Shown: positions 1 through 9,736 of the stretch, in pieces
Numbering within the stretch: position 1 is the first letter of the stretch
Layout: each line of letters opens with the position of its first letter
Source: CBDCAS01 sp965214015
GTDB lineage: Bacteria > Pseudomonadota > Gammaproteobacteria > Coxiellales > Coxiellaceae
Assembly: GCA_965214015.1 (NCBI GenBank)
Contig: CBDCAS010000022.1
Span: 335,893-399,892, forward strand
DNA: 64,000 nucleotides
Direction: 5' to 3'
Notes under the pieces: generated by a model
Database searches by the model: none
What the model saw: only the letters and a program-made list of their open reading frames with translations
Told to the model about the DNA's origin: nothing
Made by a program: the position numbers and the translations under genes

Positions 1-755
1 TCAAAACGCTCTGCCTGCTTGGATAAGGCTAACCATAGCCCTTTAGGATAAAAGCCACGAGAAAGCAGCTCTTGACTGATCATTAGTACAATATGCATGG
101 TGTCGATAAACGGACGAAAATAACTGGGTCGGGCGTTATCAGGATAGCTTGTTACAATAGGCAAGGAAACAGGAGAGTAACCGGATTTGACTGCATCAAT
201 TAAGATTTTACTTTCAAAAATAAATTTTCCACTATGTGATGCATTTCGAAGAATAGTGGGGATGAAGTCAACGGGATAAAGGCGAAAGCCTGACTGAGTA
301 TCTGGAATTCTTTTCCCCGCTGCCCAAGAGATAAAAAAATCAGCAGATCGATTGGCAAACCATCTTATAAAAGGGGCACTTTTTTGATTGATATGGCGAG
401 CACCGAGGATAATATGATGCGGGTATTGTTCTCGTGCTGCTAAGAACTTTGGAATGTCGTCTGGATTATGTTGTGTATCAGCATCCATAGTGATAATGAC
501 ATCTAGTTGATGATGTTGACAATAGGAGAGACCTCGGAGCAGGCTTGCATCTTTTCCTCGGTTAATGCCATTGTGTAAAATAGTAATGGGCAGATCTTGA
601 ATATTTGCTGCTGTATTATCAGTGGAACCATCATCAACTACAACAATGTGTCTGCAGTAATGTAAACAATGTTCAACGACTGTGCGAATGGTATTTTCTT
701 CATTATAGGCAGGAATTAAAATAGCATAAGAGTTATTTTTTTTAATGTTTATCAT
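1..755 (-). CDS. Family 2 glycosyltransferase (C-terminus cut by window edge)
   Basis: The leftward frame starts with MINIKKNNSYAILIPAYNEENTI and runs 251 codons without a stop to the window edge, so the C-terminus is missing. It shows the GT-A fold hallmarks of family 2 glycosyltransferases: the IPAYNEE start, VVDDGSTDNT, and an acidic metal-binding motif in ITMDADTQHNPDD. This arrangement is typical of enzymes that move a sugar from a nucleotide donor onto polyprenyl phosphate or a surface glycan. The acceptor cannot be told from sequence. Its ATG overlaps the stop of the lytic transglycosylase gene by 4 bases (ATGA), so it is the third gene of a leftward operon after mutS and the transglycosylase. 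Confidence 0.88.
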   Translation of the reverse strand, partial: MINIKKNNSYAILIPAYNEENTIRTVVEHCLHYCRHIVVVDDGSTDNTAANIQDLPITILHNGINRGKDASLLRGLSYCQHHQLDVIITMDADTQHNPDDIPKFLAAREQYPHHIILGARHINQKSAPFIRWFANRSADFFISWAAGKRIPDTQSGFRLYPVDFIPTILRNASHSGKFIFESKILIDAVKSGYSPVSLPIVTSYPDNARPSYFRPFIDTMHIVLMISQELLSRGFYPKGLWLALSKQAERF

Positions 756-1756
756 GATGTGAGTGCTCCATGCTTAATAAGATCATCAGAGAGTAGACCA
801 ATACATAAACCTTCAAATATAATATCATTCCAACGCATTAATACTTTAAAGTTAGGGTATACTAAATAAGCATTACCCTTAATGCCATCGGGCAATAAAA
901 TGGCTGTTTTGCCTTTGATATTTGTTAACGGTTTGCCATTAAGTTGGGTCACTCCTAATGTGCGCCAGTAGCTGATTGAGTATTTTAATCGATACCCTGA
1001 TTTTCTAATGGGAAAATTTTTTGGTATTTTTACTGGAATTCCCCAAGTTTGTTGGCCGTTCCAGCCGTTTTTGTGAAGAAAGTTGGCAATTGAGGCAAAA
1101 ATATCTGGCATATCGGTCCAAATATTAGCAAAACCGTCTTGATTAAAATCAACACCGTAGGTCAGGTAAGCAGCAGGTTCGAATTGAGGTTGTCCCATCC
1201 CGCCATCCCAGGCACTTTTTAACTGTTCTGGAATCACTTTGGGTTGGTCTAACATAATGAGAGCGTCCACTAGTTGGCGTTTATAAAATGCAGAGCGATG
1301 ATGATGGTAGCCTAATATGGCAAGTGATCGAATCAGTGGAAACTGACCTGTATATCGACCGTAGTTACTTTCAGTACCCCAAAGAGCTGTAATAAATTGT
1401 GGGGGTACTTGATAGTGCTTTGCAATGCGTTTTAACAGGGAGTGATAGCGCTTAAATTGTACTCTACCATAGGGTAGATGAGCCTTTGAAATAAACTGTT
1501 TTTTATAGGTTTTAAAAGAATCAACAGCAGCGGCTTGGTGGGTTTGATTTTTGATATAAATGGATTTTTTTATTTTTTTAGGCGGTTGAATGTTTGAAAG
1601 GTATCGATCAATTGTTTTTTGAGATACCTTTGCTTTTAGAGCACGTTTTTTAATACTAATAAGGTATTTTTGAAAAGAGATATTATTATGAGCGGCATAA
1701 GTCAAAGGAGCTGCTAATAGACAGATTAGTATTATAACATGGATACGCTTCATCAT
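752..1756 (-). CDS. mltB: Lytic murein transglycosylase, MltB/SLT_2 family
   Basis: A 334-residue exported enzyme predicted to cleave the MurNAc-GlcNAc bond of peptidoglycan, leaving 1,6-anhydro ends. Residues 1-22 form a signal peptide (basic start, hydrophobic core, ending PLTYAA). The catalytic glutamate lies in ALWGTESNYGRYTG, and the family signature GGMGQPQFEPAAY followed by the DFNQDG segment is present. There is no lipobox cysteine, so it looks soluble periplasmic rather than a lipoprotein like E. coli MltB. It starts inside the end of mutS (ATGA overlap) and ends inside the start of the glycosyltransferase, so it is translationally coupled on both sides. Confidence 0.93.
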   Translation of the reverse strand: MMKRIHVIILICLLAAPLTYAAHNNISFQKYLISIKKRALKAKVSQKTIDRYLSNIQPPKKIKKSIYIKNQTHQAAAVDSFKTYKKQFISKAHLPYGRVQFKRYHSLLKRIAKHYQVPPQFITALWGTESNYGRYTGQFPLIRSLAILGYHHHRSAFYKRQLVDALIMLDQPKVIPEQLKSAWDGGMGQPQFEPAAYLTYGVDFNQDGFANIWTDMPDIFASIANFLHKNGWNGQQTWGIPVKIPKNFPIRKSGYRLKYSISYWRTLGVTQLNGKPLTNIKGKTAILLPDGIKGNAYLVYPNFKVLMRWNDIIFEGLCIGLLSDDLIKHGALTS

Positions 1757-4332
1757 GATTGCTGGTCAGTGAGTGTCTTTAATCTAAACAGTATATCTAA
1801 TGCAGCTCGTGGTGTTAATTGCTCTGGATCAATGGATTGGAGCATTTCTAATGCCGGTGATATTGTGTGTTCTTTTTTTTCTGTGAGTTTAACTTGATTT
1901 GGTGTATTAGTTTGTGATGAGAGTGTTTCCAACTCATGCAGTTTTTCTTTAGCATGCTGGATGACAGTAGAGGGTACGCCTGCTAATTGAGCGACTTGTA
2001 AGCCATAGCTTTGGCTAGCAGGGCCTTCTTTGACAGTATGTAGGAAGGCAATTTGGTCGCCGTGTTCTGCTGCATTAAGGTGTACATTTTGTACTTGTTT
2101 TATCGTATTTTCCAAGTGAGTTAATTCAAAATAATGAGTAGCAAATAATGTATATGCTTGCAAATGTTCAGCAAGATAGGCGGCAGAGGCCCAGGCTAGA
2201 GAGAGCCCATCAAAAGTACTGGTTCCACGACCAATTTCATCCATCAATACTAAGCTTTGACTCGTTGCATTATGCAGGATATTGGCTGTTTCAGTCATTT
2301 CAACCATAAAGGTTGAACGGCCACTCGCTAGATCATCTGAGGCACCAATACGGGTAAAAATACGATCGATGGGGCCGATCGATGCCGATTCTGCCGGAAC
2401 ATAACTGCCCATATAGGCCAGTAAAACAATGAGCGCTGTTTGTCGCATATAGGTTGATTTGCCTCCCATGTTGGGCCCAGTAATAACTAGCATGCGGTAT
2501 TCTGCGCTAAGTTTTGTATCATTAGCAATAAAGGGTTCTTCATTAACTGCTTCAACAACAAGGTGGCGTCCTGCTTGAATAGAAATACCAGGCTGGTCTG
2601 ATAATGTGGGCTGGCAAAGCGCTAGAGTCTCTGCCCGTTCTGCTAGATTACATAGTACATCGAGCTCCGCGATGCTAGTGGCACATGCTTGCAGTGGGGT
2701 AAGTTCTTTGTTGATCTTATCCAGTAGTATTTCGTAGAGCTCTTTTTCACGTGCAAGTGCTCTAGCTTGTGCACTGAGCGCTTTGTCCTCAAATGATTTT
2801 AGTTCAGGTGTAATATAACGCTCAACGTTTTTTAAAGTTTGACGGCGAATATATTCAGTAGGTGCATTTTGGGATTGAGCTCGTGAAATTTCAATATAAT
2901 ATCCATGGATCCGATTATAACCTACTTTAAGCGTGGATAATTGTGTGCGTTCACGTTCACGCGTTTCTAAATCTATTAGATAATGACTAGTATTTTTGCT
3001 AAGTGAGCGAAGTTCATCGAGTTCTGTATCATAAGCTTCTGCAATCACTCCGCCATCACGAATGATAACAGGTGGGTTGTCAATAATTGCTTCTTTGAGT
3101 TCTTTTTTTAAAGGGTCAAAATGGCCTAAATTTTGATTCACTGCCTCTAACTTTTTAGCATGTAAGGCATTGAGTTTTTGATGTAAGGCAGGTAAGCACT
3201 CTAAGGTGTGTCGTAGGCCCACTAAATCGCGTGGCCGTGCACTCCGTAAGGCAACTCGTGCTAGAATCCGCTCTACATCAGCAATCCCTTTCAATATCTC
3301 TTGTAATGCACTATAGGAATGATCTTCTAGCAGATTAGCAATAGCAGATTGCCGTTCTTGCAAAGTAGTGCAAAGACGTAACGGTTGGTTAATCCAGCGA
3401 CGAATTAAACGTGTCCCCATGGCAGTGCGAGTTCGATCGAGTACTGAGGCTAGAGTGTTTTCATACTGACCTTGTAGGTTATGACAGAGCTCTAGGTTGC
3501 GACGTGTGGTAGGATCTAATGCGATTGTATCTGTATGTTGTTGCCATTGAATGGTGTGAATGTGAGGAAGTGCACTACGTTGAGTATATTTAACATATTG
3601 TAATAGACAGCCTGCTGCAGCCAGAGCTAGTGAGTCATAAGTGATGCCAAAACCGCTTAAATCTCTGGTTTGAAACTGCTGACAAAGGCTTTTTTTTGCA
3701 GTCGATACGTCAAATTCCCACAGTGGTCGTCGCTTTAGCGCTGAATAATGAGTCAGTAGTGCATCAAGTGAGCTTTCTTCACTGATTAATAGTTCGGCAG
3801 GCTGGATGCGTTCTAATTCAGCCAATAATACTTCTGAATGACTACATTCTTGAATTAAAAAATGTCCTGTTGTGATATCCAATGTCGCTATGCCATAGTG
3901 TTGGTCTTGATCATAGATCACCATCAGTATATTGTCTTTGTGCGCATTCAATAGGGCTTCATCACTAATGGTACCCGGTGTAATGATGCGAGTGACTTCG
4001 CGACTGACAATAGTGCCTTTGCTGCTTGCAGGGTCGCCTACTTGTTCACAAATAGCGATTGACTCGCCTAATTTGACCAGTTTTGCTAAGTAATTATCTA
4101 CAGCATGGTAAGGAACGCCTGCCATCGCAATTGCTTGTCCTGCTGATTTTCCACGAGTCGTTAAGGTGATATTGAGCAGTTTGGCAGCACGTATGGCATC
4201 TTCGAAAAATAACTCATAAAAATCACCCATACGATAGAAAAGTAATAAATCAGGATATTCTGATTTGATTTTTAGATATTGTTGCATCATCGGGGTATGT
4301 TGTGAAAAGGGGAGAGTCGCTGTTCTAGTCAT
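1753..4332 (-). CDS. mutS: DNA mismatch repair protein MutS
   Basis: An 859-residue protein, close to E. coli MutS (853). The mismatch-reading Phe-X-Glu motif is present near the N-terminus (MGDFYELF). The ATPase domain near residue 615 carries Walker A GPNMGGKST, Walker B LVLMDEIGRGTSTFDG and the ATHYFELT histidine. It recognises base mismatches and small loops as a dimer and recruits MutL, whose gene is also in this window but 56 kb away. The start has an AAGGAA ribosome site 8 bases upstream. It is the first gene of a leftward operon with mltB and a glycosyltransferase. Confidence 0.98.
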   Translation of the reverse strand: MTRTATLPFSQHTPMMQQYLKIKSEYPDLLLFYRMGDFYELFFEDAIRAAKLLNITLTTRGKSAGQAIAMAGVPYHAVDNYLAKLVKLGESIAICEQVGDPASSKGTIVSREVTRIITPGTISDEALLNAHKDNILMVIYDQDQHYGIATLDITTGHFLIQECSHSEVLLAELERIQPAELLISEESSLDALLTHYSALKRRPLWEFDVSTAKKSLCQQFQTRDLSGFGITYDSLALAAAGCLLQYVKYTQRSALPHIHTIQWQQHTDTIALDPTTRRNLELCHNLQGQYENTLASVLDRTRTAMGTRLIRRWINQPLRLCTTLQERQSAIANLLEDHSYSALQEILKGIADVERILARVALRSARPRDLVGLRHTLECLPALHQKLNALHAKKLEAVNQNLGHFDPLKKELKEAIIDNPPVIIRDGGVIAEAYDTELDELRSLSKNTSHYLIDLETRERERTQLSTLKVGYNRIHGYYIEISRAQSQNAPTEYIRRQTLKNVERYITPELKSFEDKALSAQARALAREKELYEILLDKINKELTPLQACATSIAELDVLCNLAERAETLALCQPTLSDQPGISIQAGRHLVVEAVNEEPFIANDTKLSAEYRMLVITGPNMGGKSTYMRQTALIVLLAYMGSYVPAESASIGPIDRIFTRIGASDDLASGRSTFMVEMTETANILHNATSQSLVLMDEIGRGTSTFDGLSLAWASAAYLAEHLQAYTLFATHYFELTHLENTIKQVQNVHLNAAEHGDQIAFLHTVKEGPASQSYGLQVAQLAGVPSTVIQHAKEKLHELETLSSQTNTPNQVKLTEKKEHTISPALEMLQSIDPEQLTPRAALDILFRLKTLTDQQS

Positions 4333-4488
4333 GTTAAAAATTCCTTGTTTATAGATAAATCAGTGTTAAGCTTCTTTGAAGTATTGTGTTCTAGATTCTA
4401 TTATTATTTTAAATGACTCCATATTAGGATAATCCAGTTTTTTGTATGCTCACAGTTTTTTATTAGAAATTAACACAGGAGTTTTATT

Positions 4489-4980
4489 ATGACCAATGTT
4501 AACTATAGTTTAAGTTTGCGACTTTCTGATGAGCTCATCAAAAAAAATAAAACCCTTGTTGTTGCAGAATCCTGTACAGGAGGAGGCTTAGCAGAAGAGA
4601 TGACAGCCGTTCAAGGCTCCACACAGTGGTTTGATCGTAGTTATGTTGTTTATAGTAATGAGGCAAAGCATGAACTGTTAGAAGTACCTTATCAGATACT
4701 AGAAACCTATGGTGCTGTGAGCAAACAAACTGCCGAAGCAATGGCACAAGGTGCTCTAAAGTATAGTCACGCTGATATTAGTATCAGTATTACCGGTGTA
4801 GCAGGCCCTGGTGGTGGTACGCCTGATAAGCCGGTAGGCACTGTATGGTTTGGAATATCAGATCGTAGTGGCTATGTCGATGCTCGATTAGGCTGTTTTA
4901 CCGGAGGCCGTAAAAATGTACGTTCTTTAAGTATTGAGTTTGCGTTGCAATGGTTATTAAAAATTGCAGACTCACTCTAA
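4489..4980 (+). CDS. pncC: Nicotinamide-nucleotide amidase (CinA C-terminal domain, PncC)
   Basis: A stand-alone 163-residue CinA C-terminal domain, which deamidates nicotinamide mononucleotide to nicotinate mononucleotide in NAD salvage. Conserved stretches are VVAESCTGGGLAEEMT near the N-terminus, AVSKQTAEAMAQGA, and SITGVAGPGGGTPDKPVGTVW. The N-terminal MoaB-like domain of full CinA is absent, as in E. coli PncC (formerly YgaD), which also sits just upstream of recA. An AGGAG site lies 7 bases before the ATG. Transcribed away from mutS, towards recA. Confidence 0.94.
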   Translation: MTNVNYSLSLRLSDELIKKNKTLVVAESCTGGGLAEEMTAVQGSTQWFDRSYVVYSNEAKHELLEVPYQILETYGAVSKQTAEAMAQGALKYSHADISISITGVAGPGGGTPDKPVGTVWFGISDRSGYVDARLGCFTGGRKNVRSLSIEFALQWLLKIADSL

Positions 4981-5046
4981 AAGTATTTACATGCTGGTAA
5001 GGTGCTTGGTTGGATTATGTGCTCATTGATAACAGAGCATAGGCTG

Positions 5047-5076
5047 TTGCACTCTTATTCTTTTCTTTAGTATGTT
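5047..5076 (+). promoter_or_regulatory. Possible recA promoter
   Basis: TTGCAC and TATGTT hexamers separated by 18 bases fit a sigma-70 promoter about 60 bases before the recA start. The -10 match is imperfect. A LexA-like palindrome follows directly downstream, where a repressor could block early transcription. Confidence 0.35.
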
Positions 5077-5088
5077 TTTAATACGAAT

Positions 5089-5104
5089 CTGTGAAATAAT
5101 ACAA
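5089..5104 (+). promoter_or_regulatory. LexA-like SOS box upstream of recA
   Basis: The 16-base site CTGTGAAATAATACAA differs at one end base from the gammaproteobacterial LexA consensus CTGT-N8-ACAG and has an AT-rich spacer like true boxes. It lies 31 bases before the recA ATG. No lexA gene is in the window, and some Legionellales, such as L. pneumophila, lack LexA, so function depends on whether this organism has the repressor. Confidence 0.45.
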
Positions 5105-5134
5105 ACTTCCAACATTTAGCAAGGTGGTTACACA

Positions 5135-6163
5135 ATGGATGACAAAAATAAGGCATTAAGTGTTGCTCTTTCTCAAATAGAGCGTCAGTTCGGTAAGGGT
5201 TCTGTGATGCGTTTGGGAGATGCTCAGGCTGTGCGTGATGTTAAGGTTATTTCAACAGGTTCGCTAGCCTTGGATATTGCGCTTGGCGTCGGTGGACTGC
5301 CACGTGGTCGTATTATTGAGATTTATGGCCCTGAAGCATCGGGTAAAACAACCTTAACCCTGCAAACTATTGCTGCTTGCCAAGCTAGTGGAGGTACTGC
5401 TGCATTTATTGATGCTGAACATGCTTTGGATCCAATTTATGCAGAGAAACTAAAAGTTAACCTTGAAGAGTTATTGGTATCACAACCAGATACTGGGGAG
5501 CAAGGTCTTGAGATTACCGATATGTTAGTTCGGTCAAATGCTGTTGATATGATTGTAGTAGATTCAGTGGCCGCTTTAACCCCGAAAGCAGAGATTGAGG
5601 GTGATATGGGAGATTCCCATATGGGATTGCAAGCACGTTTGATGTCACAGGCACTGCGTAAATTGACCGCTAACATCAAACGTTCTAATACGCTCGTTAT
5701 TTTTATTAATCAGATTCGTATGAAAATTGGTGTTATGTTTGGCAACCCAGAGACAACAACTGGCGGTAATGCGTTAAAATTTTATAGCTCTGTGCGTTTG
5801 GATATTCGTCGCACTGGTGCTATTAAGAAGGGTGAAGAAGTATTAGGCAATCAAACACGTGTTAAAGTGGTTAAAAATAAAGTGGCTCCCCCTTTTCGCC
5901 AGGTCAATTTTGATATTCTCTATGGTGAGGGGATTTCACGTGAAGGTGAGTTAATTGATATGGGTGTTGAGGCAGGTTTGGTGCAAAAAGCAGGAGCTTG
6001 GTACAGCTATAATGGTGAACGTATTGGGCAAGGGAAAGATAATGTGCGTGCTTATTTAAAAGAGCATCCAGAGATGGCAGATGAAATAGATCGTTTATTG
6101 CGTCAGCAATTGCTCGCATCTCCTGTTGCAGCTGTTGTAGAAGAAGAGCCTATTGAAGCCTGA
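5135..6163 (+). CDS. recA: Recombinase RecA
   Basis: A 342-residue RecA that forms ATP-dependent filaments on single-stranded DNA, carries out strand exchange and triggers the SOS response where LexA exists. Walker A is GPEASGKT (residues 65-72). The L2/DNA-binding area contains FGNPETTTGGNALKFYSS, and the N-terminal ALSQIERQFGKGSVMRLG block is typical. The C-terminus is short and acidic (EEEPIEA). The stop shares one base with the recX start, so RecA and its modulator are co-translated. A LexA-like box lies upstream. Confidence 0.99.
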   Translation: MDDKNKALSVALSQIERQFGKGSVMRLGDAQAVRDVKVISTGSLALDIALGVGGLPRGRIIEIYGPEASGKTTLTLQTIAACQASGGTAAFIDAEHALDPIYAEKLKVNLEELLVSQPDTGEQGLEITDMLVRSNAVDMIVVDSVAALTPKAEIEGDMGDSHMGLQARLMSQALRKLTANIKRSNTLVIFINQIRMKIGVMFGNPETTTGGNALKFYSSVRLDIRRTGAIKKGEEVLGNQTRVKVVKNKVAPPFRQVNFDILYGEGISREGELIDMGVEAGLVQKAGAWYSYNGERIGQGKDNVRAYLKEHPEMADEIDRLLRQQLLASPVAAVVEEEPIEA

Positions 6164-6606
6164 TGAAAAAAACCTTAAGAGTGTGTGCTATGGATTTTCT
6201 TGCTCGTCGTGAGCATTCTCAAAAGGAGCTTTTTAGCAAATTGTGTCAAAAAGGATTTCAGTCTGATGAGGTAGTTGACACTCTTAATCAGCTTCAATGT
6301 GACAAACTTATAGATGATCAGCGTTTTACAGAAAATTACGTGCATCATCGTGTTGCTGCTGGCTTAGGCCCCTTGCGTATTGTTGTAGAATTAAAAGAGC
6401 GTGGTATTAGTGAATCTTTAATTGAACAAACTGTTTGGCAGGGAGAGATTAACTGGTCTAAAAAAGCGTATACTGTCTGGCAAAAAAAATACCGTTGTCA
6501 AGAGCGTTTTGGTTCAAAACAATATGCGCAGCAATTTCGATTTTTATTACAGCGCGGCTATCCGCAAGATATTATACGTGAAATATTGCAGCCAATAGAT
6601 GACTAG
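6163..6606 (+). CDS. recX: Regulatory protein RecX
   Basis: A 147-residue RecX/OraA protein, normally a brake on RecA filament growth. The family is recognised by the N-terminal block AMDFLARREHSQKELFSKL, by QLQCDKLIDDQRFTENYVHHR, and by position directly after recA. It contains the expected three tandem three-helix modules. It overlaps recA by 1 base and alaS by 8 bases, giving a tight recA-recX-alaS transcription unit like that of Legionella and other gammaproteobacteria. Confidence 0.95.
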   Translation: MKKTLRVCAMDFLARREHSQKELFSKLCQKGFQSDEVVDTLNQLQCDKLIDDQRFTENYVHHRVAAGLGPLRIVVELKERGISESLIEQTVWQGEINWSKKAYTVWQKKYRCQERFGSKQYAQQFRFLLQRGYPQDIIREILQPIDD

Positions 6607-9214
6607 TTTTATCAGTACAAATCGTTTACGCCAATTATTTTTAGACTATTTTCACGGTCATGGTCATGAAATAGTGCCAGGCAGCTCTTTAGTCCCCAGT
6701 GATAAAGAGGCTACCTTGTTGTTTACTAATGCAGGGATGGTGCCATTTAAAGAGGTTTTTTTAGGAAATGAGGTACGTCCTTACAGCCGTGCAACTTCTG
6801 CGCAGCGTTGCCTACGTGCAGGTGGCAAGCATAACGATCTGGAAAATGTAGGCTATACGCGTCGTCATCATACGTTTTTTGAAATGCTTGGTAATTTTAG
6901 TTTTGGGGACTACTTTAAGCGCGAAGCAATTCAATTTTCTTGGTATTTTTTAACGAAGGTTTTAAAATTATCTCCTGAAAAATTATGGATCACTGTATTT
7001 CATGATGATCAAGAAAGTGAAGCTATTTGGCTTGATGAAATAAAAATTAATCCGAAACGTTTTTCGCGTTGTGGAGAAAAAGATAATTTTTGGTCGATGG
7101 GAGATACAGGCCCTTGTGGGCCTAGTAGTGAAATCTTTTATGACCATGGCAGCCAAATAGAAGGTGGTCCGCCAGGGTCGGTAGATGCTGAAGGCGACCG
7201 TTATGTTGAAATCTGGAACCTAGTCTTTATGCAGTTTAATCGTGATATAGAAGGCCATCTTAGGCCATTGCCCAAACTCTGTGTGGATACAGGTATGGGT
7301 TTAGAGCGAATTGCTGCTGTCATGCAAGGTGTTTATGACAATTATGAGATTGATTTGTTCCAACAGTTATTGCAAGCATTGTCAGTATTAGTGGATTGTC
7401 GTGATTTTAAGAATAAATCAATGCGTGTTATTGTGGATCACATTCGTTCCGCTTCTTTTATGATTATAGATGGTATTACCCCTTCTAATGAGGGGCGTGG
7501 TTATGTATTGCGTCGTATTATTCGTCGTGCCTTGCGTCATGGTTTTAAATTAGGTCAAAAAAGCCCCTTTTTTTATCAATTGGTGCCCGTCTTAGCGAAA
7601 GCGATGGGTGATGCTTATCCACAGATCCGTAAGGCACAACACTTTATTAAGCAAACTATACATGCTGAAGAAGAACAATTTTCTCATACACTAGTAAAAG
7701 CTATGGAAATTTTTGATTCTATTGATCATAGCCTTTTCGTGGGCCGTGAAGTGCCAGGGTCTGTTGTTTTTCAACTCTACGATACCCATGGACTGCCTAT
7801 TGATTTAACAGCAGAGATGGCACGTGTGCGCGGATTTACTATTGATTATGCAGGTTTTCAGGCCGCTATGGATAATCAACGTCAACAGTCGCAGCGAGCG
7901 AGCCAATTTCATGCAAATTATGCAGGGCAGTTACCTATTTCAGGCAAAACTGACTTTATAGGTCATGATACTTTAGCAGCAACAGCAAAAATCACGCATC
8001 TGTTGAGCGCAGATAAACCAGCAGCTCAGTTGGTTGAAGGTGAGAAAGGCACAGTTGTTTTAGATCGTACCCCATTTTATGCAGAATCGGGGGGGCAAGT
8101 AGGTGATACAGGTTATTTATATACAGAGCACAGTCATTTTCATGTATTAGATACTCAGCGTCAAGCAGAGGTTGTTTTGCATTATGGCATGTTAGAGAAG
8201 GGTAGAATAACAATAGGCGATGTAGTAAATACAAAAGTAGACCCCAGTCGTCATGCTATTATGATTAATCATTCTGCAACGCATTTATTGCATGAGGCAC
8301 TACGTCGGATATTGGGCCATCAAGTCACCCAAAAAGGTTCTTTAGTCTCGGCAAAATACCTGCGTTTTGATTTTTCTTATCCAAAAGCGTTAACTGCTGA
8401 GCAGATTGAGCGAATTGAATGTATGGTCAATCAACAAATTCGTTCTAATATTGCCACTGAAAAACAAGAAATGCCGCTAGAGAAAGCCAAGGAGTTAGGT
8501 GCCATGGCTTTATTTGATGAAAAATATGGGTCGCAAGTTCGGGTCATTAGGATGGGTGATTTTTCTACTGAGATTTGTGGTGGAACTCATCTGGAGTCTA
8601 CAGGTGAAATAGGGCTGTTTAAGATTATCTCTGAGACAGCAGTAGCTGCCGGTATTCGTCGGATTGAAGCAGTAACAGCTAATGAAGCTTTGCAATGGAT
8701 TTTAGAAGGTGAGCAGCAAATTACAGCCTTGAGTAAAGTGTTAAAATCAAAACGCAGTGAGGTAGTTGAAAAAGTAGAGCAGATAATAGACGAAAGTCAT
8801 CGGCTTAATAAGGAAGTAGCTTATTTAAAGCAGCAATTAGTAGAGCAACAATCGCAATTATTAATTGATGAGGTGCAAGATATTAACGGTATTAAAGTAT
8901 TGGCAGTTCAGCTGCTTTATGCTAATCATAGCACTTTGCGTCAGACCTTAGATTATTTGAAATCACAGTTTGTTTCTTATGCTGTTGTTTTAGCTGCCGT
9001 ACAAAATAGTAGGGTGCAGTTAGTAGCGGGAGTTTCTAAGGACTGTATGACCTATTTTAATGCGATTGAGCTACTCAACATGGTAGCGAGTTCTGTTGAT
9101 GGTAAAGGAGGAGGGCGTCCTGACTTAGCGCAGGGTGGTGGTAATAGTTTGAAAAAGTTAGGTTCTGCGCTAGAGCAAGTGAGTGGCTGGGTAGAACAGA
9201 AATTAGCAAAATAA
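6599..9214 (+). CDS. alaS: Alanyl-tRNA synthetase
   Basis: An 871-residue class II synthetase that charges tRNA-Ala. The N-terminal catalytic core shows LFTNAGMVPFKEVFLG and the class II motif around RRHHTFFEMLGNFSFGDYF. The editing domain has the zinc-binding HxxxH in NHSATHLLHEAL plus CGGTH further on. The C-terminal C-Ala domain ends with the glycine-rich DGKGGGRPDLAQGGG. The length matches E. coli AlaS (876). The start is inside the end of recX. No T-box leader exists; expression probably follows recA-recX. Confidence 0.98.
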   Translation: MTSFISTNRLRQLFLDYFHGHGHEIVPGSSLVPSDKEATLLFTNAGMVPFKEVFLGNEVRPYSRATSAQRCLRAGGKHNDLENVGYTRRHHTFFEMLGNFSFGDYFKREAIQFSWYFLTKVLKLSPEKLWITVFHDDQESEAIWLDEIKINPKRFSRCGEKDNFWSMGDTGPCGPSSEIFYDHGSQIEGGPPGSVDAEGDRYVEIWNLVFMQFNRDIEGHLRPLPKLCVDTGMGLERIAAVMQGVYDNYEIDLFQQLLQALSVLVDCRDFKNKSMRVIVDHIRSASFMIIDGITPSNEGRGYVLRRIIRRALRHGFKLGQKSPFFYQLVPVLAKAMGDAYPQIRKAQHFIKQTIHAEEEQFSHTLVKAMEIFDSIDHSLFVGREVPGSVVFQLYDTHGLPIDLTAEMARVRGFTIDYAGFQAAMDNQRQQSQRASQFHANYAGQLPISGKTDFIGHDTLAATAKITHLLSADKPAAQLVEGEKGTVVLDRTPFYAESGGQVGDTGYLYTEHSHFHVLDTQRQAEVVLHYGMLEKGRITIGDVVNTKVDPSRHAIMINHSATHLLHEALRRILGHQVTQKGSLVSAKYLRFDFSYPKALTAEQIERIECMVNQQIRSNIATEKQEMPLEKAKELGAMALFDEKYGSQVRVIRMGDFSTEICGGTHLESTGEIGLFKIISETAVAAGIRRIEAVTANEALQWILEGEQQITALSKVLKSKRSEVVEKVEQIIDESHRLNKEVAYLKQQLVEQQSQLLIDEVQDINGIKVLAVQLLYANHSTLRQTLDYLKSQFVSYAVVLAAVQNSRVQLVAGVSKDCMTYFNAIELLNMVASSVDGKGGGRPDLAQGGGNSLKKLGSALEQVSGWVEQKLAK

Positions 9215-9491
9215 GTAATTTGAACATTAATTTAAAAAGCAGGTCCACTCTATCTTATTGATTTTTTAATAATCAAGTGGTATTTAAGAATAGTTTAGTG
9301 AAAATGATTTAACTCGAAAAAATGGCATGGATAGTGTTTTAATATTCATATAAATCAATTAAATAGAGAGTTTTCCAAAAGTCATTTATATATGCTATTA
9401 TTAATACAATAGGGATAAAGTCTTACAAAAAGCTTGAAATTATTTTGATCAGCAGGGATAGTATGGGCCTTAGGAATGAAGGAGAGATGTG

Positions 9492-9692
9492 ATGCTCATA
9501 TTGACAAGACGTAATGGTGAGTCTGTTATTATTGGTGATGATATAAAAATTAAAGTGCTGGGAGTCAAAGGAAGTCAAGTACGTCTAGGGATAGAAGCGC
9601 CAGGTTCAGTCTCTGTGCACCGTGAAGAGATTTATGAACGTATTCAAAGAGAACAAGAAGGGGATTCAGACTCTAGTCAGTCTGATAGTTAA
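9492..9692 (+). CDS. csrA: Carbon storage regulator CsrA
   Basis: A 66-residue CsrA, the RNA-binding dimer that binds GGA motifs in leaders of target mRNAs. It begins MLILTRRNGESVIIGDD and contains the RNA-contacting R44-region block VSVHREEIYERIQRE. The ATG at 9492 is chosen over an in-frame GTG one codon earlier because AGGAG lies 7 bases before the ATG. CsrA controls the switch between replicative and transmissive phases in Legionella and Coxiella. It sits alone, 277 bases after alaS, with its own leader. Confidence 0.97.
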   Translation: MLILTRRNGESVIIGDDIKIKVLGVKGSQVRLGIEAPGSVSVHREEIYERIQREQEGDSDSSQSDS

Positions 9693-9736
9693 ATAATTTT
9701 TTAATCTTTTGATATCAATTTTAAGTTTATTGTTTT

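Noticed and set aside
9258..9277. Inverted repeat TTGATT...AATCAA after alaS as a terminator
   Set aside because: Six-base AT-only stem without a following T-run.
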